Source: an uncultured Bacteroidales bacterium | GTDB lineage: Bacteria > Bacteroidota > Bacteroidia > Bacteroidales > Paludibacteraceae | Assembly (NCBI GenBank): GCA_902762355.1 | Contig: CACWNR010000008.1 | Location: 62,001 to 126,000, forward strand | Length of the DNA: 64,000 bases | Direction of reading: 5' to 3' | Part shown: in pieces, positions 25,812 through 36,003 of the stretch | How positions within the stretch are numbered: position 1 is the stretch's first letter | Layout of the letters: each line of letters starts with the position of its first letter | Notes under the pieces: generated by a model | The model's database searches: none | Told to the model about the DNA's origin: nothing | What the model saw: the letters and a program-made list of their open reading frames with translations, nothing else | Program-made: the position numbers and the translations under genes

Positions 25812-27497
25812 ATGAAAAAAGGTTTATTATTTAGCCTCATTGCTGCTGCAGTAGTGTTGGCATCGTGTAACAAATCGTTACCGAATCCGGAGCAGATCAC
25901 AGTTAACCCGAGTCCGCTGGAGAAGGTGGGTAGTAAGGTAAATGCAGAGATTACCGGTACGTTCCCTGAGAAGAAATTCGCTAAGAAAGGTGTATTGGTT
26001 GTTACTCCGGTTCTCAAATTCGAAGGCCAGGAAGTTCTTGGTGAGCCTGTTACTTATGTAGGTGAGAAGGCGAAAGAGAACGGTAAGACCGTGAACTACA
26101 AGCAAGGCGGTAAGTACAGCCAGAGCTGTTCTTTCGACTATGTTCCCGCTATGCGCAAGTCTGAGCTCTATCTGCGTTTTGAGGCTCGTGTTGGTAAAAA
26201 AGTGATTGAGATCCCTGATCTTAAGATTGCTGACGGTGTAGTTGCTACTTCGGAGTTGGCAGAGGCCAAAGACAACAAGACGGCTACCACCCCGGACAAG
26301 TTCCAACGTGTTATCCAGGAGTTGACGGAGGCAGACATCCGCTTCTTGATTCAGAGCGCAGATCTTCGTTCGTCGGAGACTAAAAACGAGAGTGTAAAGG
26401 CTTTGCAGGCTGCTCTTAAGGATGCTAAGGAAGCTGAGAACAAAGAGGTAAGCCGCGTTGAGGTTGCCGGTTATGCATCTCCGGATGGTGGTATGGACTT
26501 GAACGAGAAACTGGCTCAGAATCGTCAGAAAGTAGCCGCTAACTTCCTCAAGAAAGACCTCAAGAAGAATAAAGTGGCTGCTGAGGTTCTGTCGAACATC
26601 ACTGCAGAGGACTGGGACGGTTTCCAGCGTGCTATGGAGAACAGCAACATGCAAGACAAAGACCTTGTTCTGCGCGTGCTGTCCATGTATAGCGATCCTG
26701 AGGAGCGCGAGGCACAGATTAAGAACCTGAGTGCTGTTTACGCAACGATTGCAGAGGAGATTCTTCCGGCACTCCGTCGCAGCCGCCTGTTGCTCACCGT
26801 TGATTTGATCGGTAAGAGTGACGAGGAGATTGCTGCATTGGCAAAGAACGATCCGGCTCAACTGAGTGTTGAGGAGCTGCTCTATGCTGCTTCGCTGACC
26901 GAGGATAAAGCAGAGAAGATGGCTATCTATAAGAAAGCTGCTGATCTCTATAACGACTACCGCGCATGGAACGGTCTGGGTCAACTCTATTTCGAGGCAG
27001 GTAACAATGACGAGGCACTCCGTTGCTATCAGAAGGCATTGGAGATCGAGCCGAACAATCCGGACGTGAACTACAACGCAGGTGTTGCTTATATGGCTGC
27101 CGGTGATCTAGAGAAAGCAGAGTATCATCTGGGTAAGGCTGCCGGTACAAAGGCTAACCTGAGCGCTGCTATGGGTACCCTCTACACGCAGAAGGGTGAC
27201 TACGCTGCCGCTAAGAAAGCTTATGGCGAAAACGCTACCAATAATGCTGCTGTTCAACAGATCCTGGATGAGGACTATGCTGCTGCATCGAAGACCCTTG
27301 ATGCTATCAAGGAGCCGAATGCAACGACCGCTTACCTGAAGGCTGTTGTAGGTGCTCGTACGAACGACAAAGAGGCTGTTTATGCTAACCTCAAGTCGGC
27401 TATCGCACAAGACGCTAACCTCAAAGCACGTGCTGCTCAGGATATCGAGTTTGCTAAGTTCGCTGAGGAGGCTGAGTTCCAGGCTATCGTTAAATAA
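25812..27497 (+). CDS. Lipoprotein with OmpA-like and TPR domains
   Basis: A 561-residue predicted outer-membrane lipoprotein with signal MKKGLLFSLIAAAVVLASC. A beta-rich N-terminal region leads to an OmpA-like peptidoglycan-binding segment (about 200-250, EVAGYASPDGGMDLNEKLAQNRQ). Tetratricopeptide repeats follow (about 370-450, for example GLGQLYFEAGNNDEALRCYQKALEIEPNN). It probably tethers the envelope to peptidoglycan and scaffolds partners. The second ATG (25812) is preferred because it directly precedes the Lys-Lys of the signal. It overlaps the next gene by one base. Confidence 0.8.
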   Translation: MKKGLLFSLIAAAVVLASCNKSLPNPEQITVNPSPLEKVGSKVNAEITGTFPEKKFAKKGVLVVTPVLKFEGQEVLGEPVTYVGEKAKENGKTVNYKQGGKYSQSCSFDYVPAMRKSELYLRFEARVGKKVIEIPDLKIADGVVATSELAEAKDNKTATTPDKFQRVIQELTEADIRFLIQSADLRSSETKNESVKALQAALKDAKEAENKEVSRVEVAGYASPDGGMDLNEKLAQNRQKVAANFLKKDLKKNKVAAEVLSNITAEDWDGFQRAMENSNMQDKDLVLRVLSMYSDPEEREAQIKNLSAVYATIAEEILPALRRSRLLLTVDLIGKSDEEIAALAKNDPAQLSVEELLYAASLTEDKAEKMAIYKKAADLYNDYRAWNGLGQLYFEAGNNDEALRCYQKALEIEPNNPDVNYNAGVAYMAAGDLEKAEYHLGKAAGTKANLSAAMGTLYTQKGDYAAAKKAYGENATNNAAVQQILDEDYAAASKTLDAIKEPNATTAYLKAVVGARTNDKEAVYANLKSAIAQDANLKARAAQDIEFAKFAEEAEFQAIVK

Positions 27498-27733
27498 TGT
27501 CGGTATTATTTCCGAAAGTAAATAAACCCCGTGAGTGGGACTATCGCCCCATTTACTTCGATGAGGAAAAGGAGGCGCGCAAGGATAAAAGACTTGCGCG
27601 TCTTCGTCGCGGGGCTTTCCGAGAAGAGCACGAGAAGAACATGACGGAGTTGCGAAAGAAAAAACAATCGAAGTTGGTGTTTTGGATTGTACTGCTCGGG
27701 CTGCTTCTTTTTACGTTCTATTTCCTTTTATAA
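27497..27733 (+). CDS. Small basic protein with C-terminal membrane anchor
   Basis: A 78-residue protein: a charged N-terminal 58 residues rich in Arg, Lys and Glu, and a single C-terminal membrane segment (LVFWIVLLGLLLFTFYFLL). It is predicted tail-anchored with the basic domain in the cytoplasm. No known family is recognised. It overlaps the upstream lipoprotein gene by one base and lies 24 bases before mutL, so it is probably co-transcribed with both. Confidence 0.75.
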   Translation: MSVLFPKVNKPREWDYRPIYFDEEKEARKDKRLARLRRGAFREEHEKNMTELRKKKQSKLVFWIVLLGLLLFTFYFLL

Positions 27734-27736
27734 TAC

Positions 27737-27752
27737 GCGCGTATATGCGCGC
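27737..27752 (+). promoter_or_regulatory. GC-rich hairpin over the mutL ribosome-binding region
   Basis: GCGCG (27737-27741) pairs with CGCGC (27748-27752) around a 6-base loop, ending 5 bases before the mutL ATG. It would cover the ribosome-binding region; a translational role is inferred. Confidence 0.4.
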
Positions 27753-27757
27753 TGCGT

Positions 27758-29560
27758 ATGGATATCATTCATCTGTTACCGGATAGCGTGGCCAACCAGA
27801 TAGCGGCCGGGGAGGTTATTCAACGCCCTGCGTCGTGTCTGAAGGAGTTGGTGGAGAACAGCTTGGACGCGGGGGCTACCCGTGTGCAGGTTATTGTTCG
27901 TGATGCCGGTCGCACGTTATTGCAGGTGATCGATGACGGTAGCGGAATGAGTGAGATGGACGCTCGTCTGGCGTTCGAGCGCCATGCGACGAGTAAGATC
28001 CGCGAGGCGCAGGACTTGTTTAGTCTGCGTACGATGGGTTTCCGCGGGGAAGCGTTGGCGAGTATCTGTGCAGTGGCACAAGTGGAGATGACCACGCGCC
28101 GTAAAGAGGATGAGACAGGTACGCTGATTGAGATACACGGTTCGGATGTGGTACGCCAGGAGCCTTGTGCGTGTCCCGTAGGAACAAATATCAAGGTAAG
28201 TAACCTGTTCTTTAACGTGCCGGTACGACGGAAGTTCCTGAAGACCGACCAAACGGAGCTGCGGAATCTGCTCAATGAGTTCTATCATATCGTGCTGGTA
28301 TATCCGAAAGTTTCTTTCACGTTTGTACACAACGATGAGATTCTGCTCGAGCTGCCTGTTGGAACGGAGAAACAGCGCATTGAGGCGGTGTTCGGCAATC
28401 CGAAAAAGAACGTCTATACCTCGGCGTTTGTAGAGGTGAAGACGGAGACGGAGATGGTGGGTATCCGTGGTTTCGTGATCAAACCTGAGAGTGCTACCCG
28501 CAAGGCGGAGCAATATTTCTTTGTGAATGGTCGCTACATGCGCCATCCGTATTTCCAGAAGGCTGTTCAAACGGCTTATTCGGGCATGCTGACGGCCGAT
28601 TACCAACCGTCGTACTTCATTTATTTTGACATCAATCCGGAGGCTATTGATGTCAATATTCACCCGACGAAGACGGAGATTAAGTTTGCCGATGAGCAGA
28701 CGATTTTCCAGATTTTGATGGCCTCCGTTCGTGAAGCGCTGGGTAAGTTTACACTGGCGCCGACTATTGATTTTGACACGCCGAATAATCTCGATATACC
28801 GCTGCCGGCAGACGCACCTGTCAGTCGTCCGCAAGTGACGGTGGATCCGGGCTATAACCCCTTCCATACGCGTGGAACGATCTATCCGGACAGACCTCCG
28901 AAGAACTGGGAGAGCCTGTATGAAGGGCTGCAGAATCCAGCGAACAGGCCGCAGGCCGATATACCTGAATTCAGGACAGAAGTGACACCTCCTGATGCCG
29001 AACATGCGCCTATATGGCAGTACGGCGGGAAATATATTTTTGTGGCGACCGAAGATGGACTCTTGATGGTCAATCAGCATCGCGCTCATGTGGCAGTTCT
29101 CTATGCGCAGTTCATGGAGCAGTTGGGGACCTCGCAGGGTGCCATGCAGCAGTTGCTGTTTCCGGAGGTGCTCGCCTTAGCACAAGACGAGATGGTGCTG
29201 GTGGGACAACTATTGCCTGATCTGAAGGCCATCGGTTTTGATCTGGAGCAGTTGAGTCCGGACAGTTATTCGATACAAGGTGTGCCGGCACAACTGGCAC
29301 AGCAATCGCCTGTTCCTGTATTGCAACATATACTGGCACAAGTGCGTGAACGCGGTGCGGATACCCAACGTGAATGGCGCGAACAGATCGCATTGACTTT
29401 GGCGCAGAACGCCGCTATTCCCTATGGGAAGAGCCTCTCAGAGATAGAGATGCGAGACCTGTTGGCGCGTCTGTTGGCGCTGCCTCAGTACCGCCGAACA
29501 GCGGATGGTAAGACCATCGTCTCGCTGCTGACAGACGAGGAGATCAACAAACGATTCTGA
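27758..29560 (+). CDS. mutL: DNA mismatch repair protein MutL
   Basis: Couples MutS mismatch recognition to downstream repair. The 600-residue protein has the GHKL ATPase motifs LVENSLDAGATRVQV, DDGSGMS and TMGFRGEALASI. The second N-terminal domain includes FFVNGRYMRHPYFQKAV and DVNIHPTKTEIKF. The C-terminal dimerisation domain is separated by a proline-rich linker (about 330-410). I do not see the metal-binding DQHAAxxRxxYE endonuclease motif; the corresponding place reads MVNQHRAHVAVLYAQF, so endonuclease activity is doubtful. Confidence 0.96.
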   Translation: MDIIHLLPDSVANQIAAGEVIQRPASCLKELVENSLDAGATRVQVIVRDAGRTLLQVIDDGSGMSEMDARLAFERHATSKIREAQDLFSLRTMGFRGEALASICAVAQVEMTTRRKEDETGTLIEIHGSDVVRQEPCACPVGTNIKVSNLFFNVPVRRKFLKTDQTELRNLLNEFYHIVLVYPKVSFTFVHNDEILLELPVGTEKQRIEAVFGNPKKNVYTSAFVEVKTETEMVGIRGFVIKPESATRKAEQYFFVNGRYMRHPYFQKAVQTAYSGMLTADYQPSYFIYFDINPEAIDVNIHPTKTEIKFADEQTIFQILMASVREALGKFTLAPTIDFDTPNNLDIPLPADAPVSRPQVTVDPGYNPFHTRGTIYPDRPPKNWESLYEGLQNPANRPQADIPEFRTEVTPPDAEHAPIWQYGGKYIFVATEDGLLMVNQHRAHVAVLYAQFMEQLGTSQGAMQQLLFPEVLALAQDEMVLVGQLLPDLKAIGFDLEQLSPDSYSIQGVPAQLAQQSPVPVLQHILAQVRERGADTQREWREQIALTLAQNAAIPYGKSLSEIEMRDLLARLLALPQYRRTADGKTIVSLLTDEEINKRF

Positions 29561-29580
29561 TAAACTAAAAATATACGACC

Positions 29581-30414
29581 ATGAAAAGATCATCTATCAT
29601 CTATTATCTGTTAACTATCGTCTTTTTTGTGGCATGTACGCCACCGGATCATTTGACGATTCTGCATACGAATGATACGCACTCGCAGGTGGAACCCAAG
29701 GCCAACGGTCAGGGCGGTTATGCCCGTCGCATGGGGATGATCAAGGAAGAGCGGAGGATCGACAAGAACCTGCTGCTGGTGGATGCCGGTGATTTCAGCC
29801 AGGGTACGCCGTACTTCAATTTTTACCGGGGACGCGTGGAGTTGGAGGCGATGAACAGAATGCGATATGACGCAGGAACACTCGGAAACCATGAGTTCGA
29901 TAACGGTCTTGATACGCTCGCAGAGGTGATTCGTTCAACGGCTAGGTTCCCGATCGTTTGTGCTAATTATGACTTCACCGGTACGGTGATGGAAGGGGTG
30001 GTCAAACCCTATACGATTGTGCATAAGGGAGGCCTGAAAATCGGTATTTTCGGCTTGGGGTGTGACCCGAAAGGTATTATCTCTGATAAGAATTTCAAAC
30101 CTGCGGTCTATCTGGCGCCGTATCCTGTGGCGCAGCAGATGGCCGATACGCTTCATGCGCAAGGTTGTGACCTGGTAGTGTGCCTGAGTCATATGGGTAC
30201 ATGCGGCAAAGCCCCTGAAGATGTATGCGACACGGCGCTTGTGAGTCATACGCGAGGCATTGACGTAGTTATCGGCGGACATACCCATAAATTATATGAT
30301 AATTTACGCATCGCCAATTTGGACGGAGATAGCATTCCGGTATGCCAAATGGGTAAGAGTGGCATCTATTTGGGCAAGATTGTGCTATATTTAGGTGACA
30401 AAAATGAAAAATAA
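29581..30414 (+). CDS. Metallophosphatase lipoprotein (5'-nucleotidase N-terminal domain)
   Basis: A 277-residue calcineurin-like phosphoesterase with lipoprotein signal ending FFVAC. Metal ligands lie in ILHTNDTHSQVEP, VDAGDFSQGTPYFN, GTLGNHEFDNG and IGGHTHKLYDN, matching the catalytic domain of 5'-nucleotidase/UshA. It lacks the C-terminal substrate-binding domain, which occurs as a separate gene at 39337. The two are likely to work on nucleotides in the periplasm or at the surface. It lies 20 bases after mutL. Confidence 0.88.
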   Translation: MKRSSIIYYLLTIVFFVACTPPDHLTILHTNDTHSQVEPKANGQGGYARRMGMIKEERRIDKNLLLVDAGDFSQGTPYFNFYRGRVELEAMNRMRYDAGTLGNHEFDNGLDTLAEVIRSTARFPIVCANYDFTGTVMEGVVKPYTIVHKGGLKIGIFGLGCDPKGIISDKNFKPAVYLAPYPVAQQMADTLHAQGCDLVVCLSHMGTCGKAPEDVCDTALVSHTRGIDVVIGGHTHKLYDNLRIANLDGDSIPVCQMGKSGIYLGKIVLYLGDKNEK

Positions 30415-30424
30415 GACAAAAAAA

Positions 30425-30456
30425 TTTGGTCAATTCAAAAAAATGTAGTAATTTTG
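30425..30456 (+). promoter_or_regulatory. Promoter of acpP-fabF
   Basis: TTTG (30425-30428) and TAATTTTG (30449-30456) with 20-base spacing, followed by an 80-base leader. Confidence 0.85.
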
Positions 30457-30541
30457 CACCGATTTTCCGAAATGCGCGGAAATCGAATTATACGAAATTT
30501 AATAAAAACACATAAATAATAACGCTAAAATTTTTAGTATC

Positions 30542-30781
30542 ATGGCAGAAATTGAAGCAAAAGTTAAAGCAATTATTGCTGATAAGCTGGGTGTAGAAGA
30601 GTCTCAGATTACGAACGAGGCTAACTTCCAAACGGATCTGGGTGCAGATTCTCTCGACACGGTTGAGATGATCATGGAGTTCGAGAAGGAATTCAATGTT
30701 GAGATTCCTGACGAGGATACCCAGAAGATTGCTACCGTAGGCGATGCAATCGCTTATGTTGAGAAGAAAGCCGGAAAGTAA
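30542..30781 (+). CDS. acpP: Acyl carrier protein
   Basis: A 79-residue acidic carrier of acyl chains in fatty-acid and lipid A synthesis. The phosphopantetheine attachment serine is in [14 protein letters not shown]. Length and helix pattern are standard. It is followed by fabF, the classic partner. Confidence 0.97.
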   Translation: MAEIEAKVKAIIADKLGVEESQITNEANFQTDLGADSLDTVEMIMEFEKEFNVEIPDEDTQKIATVGDAIAYVEKKAGK

Positions 30782-30859
30782 TTTTCTTTTCATCTGAGTT
30801 TGCGAGTTTACGGGAATACTGTAAACTCGTATGCTTTTTATATTTGCACGAAGAAAACT

Positions 30860-32119
30860 ATGCAGTTAAAACGAGTTGTTATAACAGGATTAGGCGCGCT
30901 TACGCCCGTGGGTAACTCTGCGCCGGAAACATGGCAGGCATTGATTAAAGGTGTGAACGGAATAGCTCCGATCACCGCTTTTGATGCTACGAATTTCAAG
31001 ACGCAGTTTGCAGGTGAGGTTAAGAATTTTGATCCGACTCCGCTGATTGATCGTAAAGAGGCACGTAAAATGGATCGCTACTCGCAGTTCTCTGTTTGGG
31101 TAGCTGACGAGGCGCTCAAAGATAGCGGTTTGGATTTGGAGAAGGAAGATCGCGGTCGAGTAGGTGTTATCTGGGGATCCGGTATGGGTGGTTTGCAGAG
31201 TACCGAATCGGAAATCATCGATTTCGCTAAGGGCGACGGTGTTCCCCGCTTTAATCCGTTCATGATTCCGAAGGCTATTCCGTCTATCGCGGCCGGTCAG
31301 ATTTCTATCCGTTTTGGTCTCGGTGGTCTGAGTTACTCGGTAAGCACGGCTTGTTCGTCGTCTTCCCACGCAGTAGGTTCGGCGTTTGATCAGATCCGTC
31401 TTGGACATGCCGACGTGTTGTTGACGGGCGGTGCCGACGCGGACGTGACCTACACCGGTATCGGTGGTTTCAACTCGTTGCACGCATTGTCCACCAATAA
31501 TGAGCATCCTGAGACCGCCAGCCGTCCGTTCTCCAAGAGTCGTGACGGGTTTGTGTTGGGTGAAGGAGCGGCTTGTCTGATTATGGAGGAGTACGAGCAT
31601 GCGAAAGCCCGCGGTGCGAAGATCTACGCAGAGATAGTGGGTGTCGGTATGACCTCGGATGCTTACCATATGACTGCCCCGGATCCGGAAGGAAAAGGTG
31701 CGGAACGTGTGATGCGTCAAGCGCTTAAGGATGCGAACTTGGAACCGGAGAAGATAGATTTCATCAACACGCACGGTACCTCGACGCCGCTTGGAGACGT
31801 GACCGAGGTGAAGGCTATCCAGCGTGTGTTCGGTGAGCATGTATATGATATGAACCTGGATTCGACCAAGTCGATGACCGGTCATCTGATCGGTGCTACC
31901 GGAGCTGTAGAGGCATTGGCTTGTATCATGGCATTGAAGGACGGTATTATTCCGCCGACTATCAATCATGATCCGGAAGACAAGGATGAAGAGATTGATT
32001 ATCGTATCAACTTCACCTTCGACAAGGCGCAGAAACGCGATATTCACTATGCGCTGAGCAATACCTTCGGTTTTGGTGGACACAATGCATGTCTGATCTT
32101 TAAGAAATGGGAGGAGTGA
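30860..32119 (+). CDS. fabF: Beta-ketoacyl-ACP synthase II
   Basis: Condenses malonyl-ACP with acyl-ACP in chain elongation. The 419-residue protein has the nucleophile Cys in SVSTACSSSSHAVGSA, the catalytic histidines in NTHGTSTPLGDVTE and SMTGHLIGATGAVEAL, and the C-terminal NTFGFGGHNACLIF. The ATG at 30860 is used: it starts MQLKRVVITGLG, while the longer frame reaches back into untranslated DNA. In many Bacteroidales acpP-fabF is followed by rnc; here a small winged-helix gene follows instead. Confidence 0.97.
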   Translation: MQLKRVVITGLGALTPVGNSAPETWQALIKGVNGIAPITAFDATNFKTQFAGEVKNFDPTPLIDRKEARKMDRYSQFSVWVADEALKDSGLDLEKEDRGRVGVIWGSGMGGLQSTESEIIDFAKGDGVPRFNPFMIPKAIPSIAAGQISIRFGLGGLSYSVSTACSSSSHAVGSAFDQIRLGHADVLLTGGADADVTYTGIGGFNSLHALSTNNEHPETASRPFSKSRDGFVLGEGAACLIMEEYEHAKARGAKIYAEIVGVGMTSDAYHMTAPDPEGKGAERVMRQALKDANLEPEKIDFINTHGTSTPLGDVTEVKAIQRVFGEHVYDMNLDSTKSMTGHLIGATGAVEALACIMALKDGIIPPTINHDPEDKDEEIDYRINFTFDKAQKRDIHYALSNTFGFGGHNACLIFKKWEE

Positions 32120-32165
32120 CCCATATAATTCACTCTATTAGTCACTAAATTTTATTTAAGGTATT

Positions 32166-32360
32166 ATGATCGCAAAAATTGGAGCAAACGCAGGCCTCGT
32201 ATGGGGTGCGTTGCAGAACGGTGCCCTGGATTTGAAGGCACTGAAAAAAGCTACCAAACTGAAGAATGACGAGTTGGCTTTCGCCCTCGGATGGCTCGCA
32301 CGCGAGAACAAACTGACTTTCGCTGAGAAAGAAGGTGAGATCATCGTTGCTTTAGCTTAA
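32166..32360 (+). CDS. Small winged-helix protein (DUF2582-like)
   Basis: A 64-residue single-domain protein with a winged-helix pattern: [20 protein letters not shown], a recognition-helix-like segment [17 protein letters not shown], then a beta hairpin [15 protein letters not shown]. It matches the small DUF2582-type family common in Bacteroidota, thought to bind DNA but untested. It lies 47 bases after fabF and 2 bases before asd. Confidence 0.8.
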   Translation: MIAKIGANAGLVWGALQNGALDLKALKKATKLKNDELAFALGWLARENKLTFAEKEGEIIVALA

Positions 32361-32362
32361 GT

Positions 32363-33367
32363 ATGGTAATTGCTATCGTAGGCGCCTCGGGCGCCGTCGG
32401 ACAGGAATTGCTCGCTGTTCTTGAACAGCGGCAATTTCCTCTCTCCGAACTGAGACTCTTCGGATCGGAGCGAAGTGCCGGCACTACATACCTGTTTCGT
32501 GGCAAAAAGTACGAAGTACAATTGTTACAACATAACGACGCTTTCAAGGGCGTCGATATTGCTTTTGTCTCCGCGGGCGCGGGCGTTTCGCGTGCGTATG
32601 CGGAAGATATCACCCGCTTCGGAGCTATCATGATCGACAACTCATCGGCTTTCCGTATGGAGGCAGATGTGCCGTTGGTGGTTCCCGAAGTGAATGCGGA
32701 GGATGCACTCAATCGTCCGCGTAACATCATCGCCAACCCGAATTGTACGACGATTCAGATGGTGGTCGCTTTGCAGGCGATTGAAAACCTGAGTCATATC
32801 CGTCGGGTACATGTGGCTACATACCAGGCAGCTTCAGGCGCTGGGGCACAGGCGATGAAAGAACTCGAGACACAATACCGTCAAGTGCTGAATGGCGACG
32901 AAGTGACGGTGAATAAATTTGCCTATCAGTTGGCCTACAACCTCATCCCGCATATCGATGTGTTCACCGACAACGGATATACCAAAGAGGAGATGAAGAT
33001 GTTCAACGAGACGCGTAAGATCATGCACTCGGATGTCAAGGTCAGTGCGACTTGCGTGCGTGTGCCTTCGCTGAGGGCACATAGCGAGAGTGTGTGGGTG
33101 GAGACCGAACGACCGATTAGTGTTGAAGAGGCCAAAGAGGCGTTTGCAAACGCCAAAGGCTGCGTGCTGATGGACGATCCGGAGAATAAGATTTACCCGA
33201 TGCCGCTGTTCTTGAGCGGCAAAGATGAGGTGTTTGTCGGTCGTATCCGCAAAGACCTGACTGACGAGAACGGACTCAGTTTCTGGTGTGTGAGTGACCA
33301 GATCCGCAAGGGAGCCGCATTAAATGCCGTACAGATAGCCGAATGGTTGATTGCCAATGACAAATGA
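32363..33367 (+). CDS. asd: Aspartate-semialdehyde dehydrogenase
   Basis: Reduces aspartyl phosphate to aspartate semialdehyde for the lysine/diaminopimelate, threonine and methionine routes. The 334-residue protein has NADP motif [13 protein letters not shown], the catalytic cysteine in NPNCTTIQM and the histidine region in [14 protein letters not shown]. It lies 2 bases after the winged-helix gene. Confidence 0.95.
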   Translation: MVIAIVGASGAVGQELLAVLEQRQFPLSELRLFGSERSAGTTYLFRGKKYEVQLLQHNDAFKGVDIAFVSAGAGVSRAYAEDITRFGAIMIDNSSAFRMEADVPLVVPEVNAEDALNRPRNIIANPNCTTIQMVVALQAIENLSHIRRVHVATYQAASGAGAQAMKELETQYRQVLNGDEVTVNKFAYQLAYNLIPHIDVFTDNGYTKEEMKMFNETRKIMHSDVKVSATCVRVPSLRAHSESVWVETERPISVEEAKEAFANAKGCVLMDDPENKIYPMPLFLSGKDEVFVGRIRKDLTDENGLSFWCVSDQIRKGAALNAVQIAEWLIANDK

Positions 33368-34619
33368 TCCGTGTCAAATAGAAATCATGGCTCCGGTAGG
33401 ATGCTGGGAGAGCTTGGCTGCGGCAATACAGGCGGGGGCTACCAGCGTCTATTTCGGTATCGAGCACCTGAACATGCGTGCCCGTAGTTCGGTCAATTTC
33501 ACGACGGCCGATATGTCCACTATCGTGGCGACCTGTCGTAAGGCGGGAGTGAAGACCTATCTGACGGTCAACACGGTCATGTATCCCGAAGACCTGCCGC
33601 TGATGCGTGAGATAGTCGACAAAGCCCACGCGGTGGGGGTCGATGCTATTATTGCGAGCGATATCGCGGTCATGCAGTATGCCAATGCCATCGGTCAGGA
33701 AGTACACCTCTCTACCCAACTCAATATCGCTAACACCGAGGCGCTGAAGTTCTATGCCCAGTTTGCGGATGTCGTTGTGCTGGCACGCGAACTGAACATG
33801 GAGCAGGTGGCTTCTGTCTATCGCGATATCCAAGAGCAGCATATTTGCGGACGCGGCGGACAGCCGATACGTATCGAGATGTTCTGTCACGGTGCGCTCT
33901 GTATGGCGGTAAGCGGAAAGTGCTATCTGAGCCTCAATAACTACGGACTGTCTGCCAACCGCGGTGCCTGTGTACAGGTCTGCCGTCGGGGGTACACGGT
34001 GAAGGATAAATCGTCGGATCTCGAACTCGACATCGACAACCAATACATCATGTCGCCCAAGGATCTGAAGACCATTCATTTTCTCAATAAGATGCTCGAT
34101 GCGGGTGTTCGGGTGCTTAAGATTGAAGGTCGTGCCCGTGGGGCAGAGTACGTATCCACAGTTGTGAAGTGTTACAAAGAGGCGGTGGAGGCTTGGCAGA
34201 ACGGTGAGTATGCTCATGACGAGATCATCCTTCCCAAGATTGCCGATTGGAATGAACGACTCAGCCGTGTCTTCAACCGCGGGTTCTGGGACGGCTATTA
34301 CCAGGGACAGAAATTGGGCGAATGGACACATTCGTACGGCAATAAGGCGACCCGCAAGAAGATCTACGCCGCCAAGTGTACGAATTTCTTTAAGAATCTG
34401 AGCGTGGCGGAGTTCCTCGTCGAGGCAGTGGACGCCATCGAAGAGGGACAGGATCTGCTCATCACCGGCGAGACCACCGGTGTGTATGAATGTAAGGCGG
34501 AGGGGCTGCGGGATACCGACGGCCACCCGACCAAACAAGTTAAACAAGGACAATTCTTCTCGCTTAAGACGGATACCTTGCTTCGTCGCGGCGATAAACT
34601 ATATCTATGGACGGAGTGA
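33357..34619 (+). CDS. Peptidase U32 family protein
   Basis: A 420-residue protein with the U32 signature [19 protein letters not shown] followed by cysteines in [12 protein letters not shown]. The N-terminal TIM-barrel-like part begins [17 protein letters not shown]. Some U32 members are radical-free tRNA or quinone hydroxylases rather than peptidases, so the name is a family label. The ATG at 33357 gives an 11-base overlap with asd. Confidence 0.88.
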   Translation: MTNDPCQIEIMAPVGCWESLAAAIQAGATSVYFGIEHLNMRARSSVNFTTADMSTIVATCRKAGVKTYLTVNTVMYPEDLPLMREIVDKAHAVGVDAIIASDIAVMQYANAIGQEVHLSTQLNIANTEALKFYAQFADVVVLARELNMEQVASVYRDIQEQHICGRGGQPIRIEMFCHGALCMAVSGKCYLSLNNYGLSANRGACVQVCRRGYTVKDKSSDLELDIDNQYIMSPKDLKTIHFLNKMLDAGVRVLKIEGRARGAEYVSTVVKCYKEAVEAWQNGEYAHDEIILPKIADWNERLSRVFNRGFWDGYYQGQKLGEWTHSYGNKATRKKIYAAKCTNFFKNLSVAEFLVEAVDAIEEGQDLLITGETTGVYECKAEGLRDTDGHPTKQVKQGQFFSLKTDTLLRRGDKLYLWTE

Positions 34620-35260
34620 TGCACATAGTGTCGATGACGAACGTACCTTGGTGCGGATGGACGATGTTAGCCCTGTTGCTTTGCGCAGTGCTGGCCGAGT
34701 TCTTTCAACCGGGCGTCATCACGCAGGCACCTGCCGCACTGCTTGCCCGAACGGACAGAACCTACAAAGAGTCGCCGGCTAATTTCATGGGGCAACTGAT
34801 GGTGACAATCTTTCGTATTGGTACAATGGCACTGGCGCTTTGTCTGTGTTTCTGCTCTATCAATCACGCGCACTTCACGGCCTTTTGGGCAATAAGCGGC
34901 ATCATTATGATTGTGCTGATGCTGAAGATGCTTTTGAATGTGTTGCTCGATTACACATTCTCCCTCTCGCGCCGTTTCGGTAGCGCCTATGAGGCGTACG
35001 GTAATGTAGTCACCACGGGAACGGTCGTCTTGTATCCGGTGATGCTGGTATTGATGCATGTCACAAATCCGCTGGCGGTACAAGGAACGATAGCTGCATT
35101 GGCCATCTTGTTCCTCTGCGCATGGACGTTTCGTGCGGTGCGTACCTATGTGATATCGCCGGTGGCTATCCTCTATTTAGTGCTGTATATCGCTACATTG
35201 GAGGTGGTACCGATGGCATTACTCTTTTATTTATCTGCAAAAACGATAAGCTATATATGA
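34607..35260 (+). CDS. DUF4271 membrane protein
   Basis: A 217-residue polytopic membrane protein with about five to six hydrophobic segments (for example MLALLLCAVLAEFF, IFRIGTMALALCLCFC, IIMIVLMLKMLLNVLLDYTF, AILFLCAWTFRAV). DUF4271 proteins characteristically sit directly upstream of hemD in Bacteroidota, as here, where the stop overlaps the hemD start (ATGA). Function unknown. Confidence 0.82.
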   Translation: MDGVMHIVSMTNVPWCGWTMLALLLCAVLAEFFQPGVITQAPAALLARTDRTYKESPANFMGQLMVTIFRIGTMALALCLCFCSINHAHFTAFWAISGIIMIVLMLKMLLNVLLDYTFSLSRRFGSAYEAYGNVVTTGTVVLYPVMLVLMHVTNPLAVQGTIAALAILFLCAWTFRAVRTYVISPVAILYLVLYIATLEVVPMALLFYLSAKTISYI

Positions 35261-36003
35261 TTAAACGAATTCTTTTTTCACAACCCCGCCCGATGACCGA
35301 GCATAATCCTTATTCGCGTTTGGAGGATCAGTTCGGCGTGCAGTGCGATTTTTACCAGTTTATTCATATCGAAGGACTGGAAGCGCGGGAGTTTCGTCAG
35401 CAACGAATCAACCCGCTTGATTACACAGCGGTCATTCTGAATTCTAAGTTAGGAGCGGAGCATTATTTCCGTCTTTGCGAAGAGATGAGGCTGAATGTGC
35501 CCGATTCGATGCATTATTACTGCAACTCGGAGCAAGTGGGTTTATATTTGCAGAAATTTATCAACTACCGCAAACGTAAAGTCTTTTTCCCGGAGACGGG
35601 CAATCAGTTCAAGGATTTGTTGCCTGCCATGCATCGCCGTCCGAACGAGAAATACCTGATGGTACTCTCGGATATACACTCGGATGACCAGATCAATATG
35701 TTTGCCGAGAACGGAGTCGAAGTGACGCCGGCGATCATGTACCGTACGGTGACCACTCCCTGGCCGACCGACAAACCCTTTGATTATGACCTCATTGCGC
35801 TCTTTACGCCGGCAGGTGTGACCTCGCTCAAGGAGAATTTCCCCGATTGGAAACAAGGTAAGACTCTTATCGCTGCTTTTGGTGGCGGTACGGTACGTGC
35901 ATTGGAAGAAGCGGGTTACCGCGTGGATATAGAAGCCGGACAAGGCAAAGCCTTTGCTTCGCTGCCGATGGCTATCGCGGACTATCTGGAGAAGAATGCC
36001 TAA
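35257..36003 (+). CDS. hemD: Uroporphyrinogen-III synthase
   Basis: Cyclises hydroxymethylbilane in tetrapyrrole synthesis. The 248-residue protein shows the two-domain HemD pattern with weak conservation: MIKRILFSQPRP, ILNSKLGAEHYFRLCEE, and late FTPAGVTSLKENFPDW and AAFGGGTVRALEEAGY. The ATG at 35257 overlaps the DUF4271 stop; the longer frame overlaps that gene. The call rests partly on the conserved DUF4271-hemD-rnpA neighbourhood. Confidence 0.82.
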   Translation: MIKRILFSQPRPMTEHNPYSRLEDQFGVQCDFYQFIHIEGLEAREFRQQRINPLDYTAVILNSKLGAEHYFRLCEEMRLNVPDSMHYYCNSEQVGLYLQKFINYRKRKVFFPETGNQFKDLLPAMHRRPNEKYLMVLSDIHSDDQINMFAENGVEVTPAIMYRTVTTPWPTDKPFDYDLIALFTPAGVTSLKENFPDWKQGKTLIAAFGGGTVRALEEAGYRVDIEAGQGKAFASLPMAIADYLEKNA

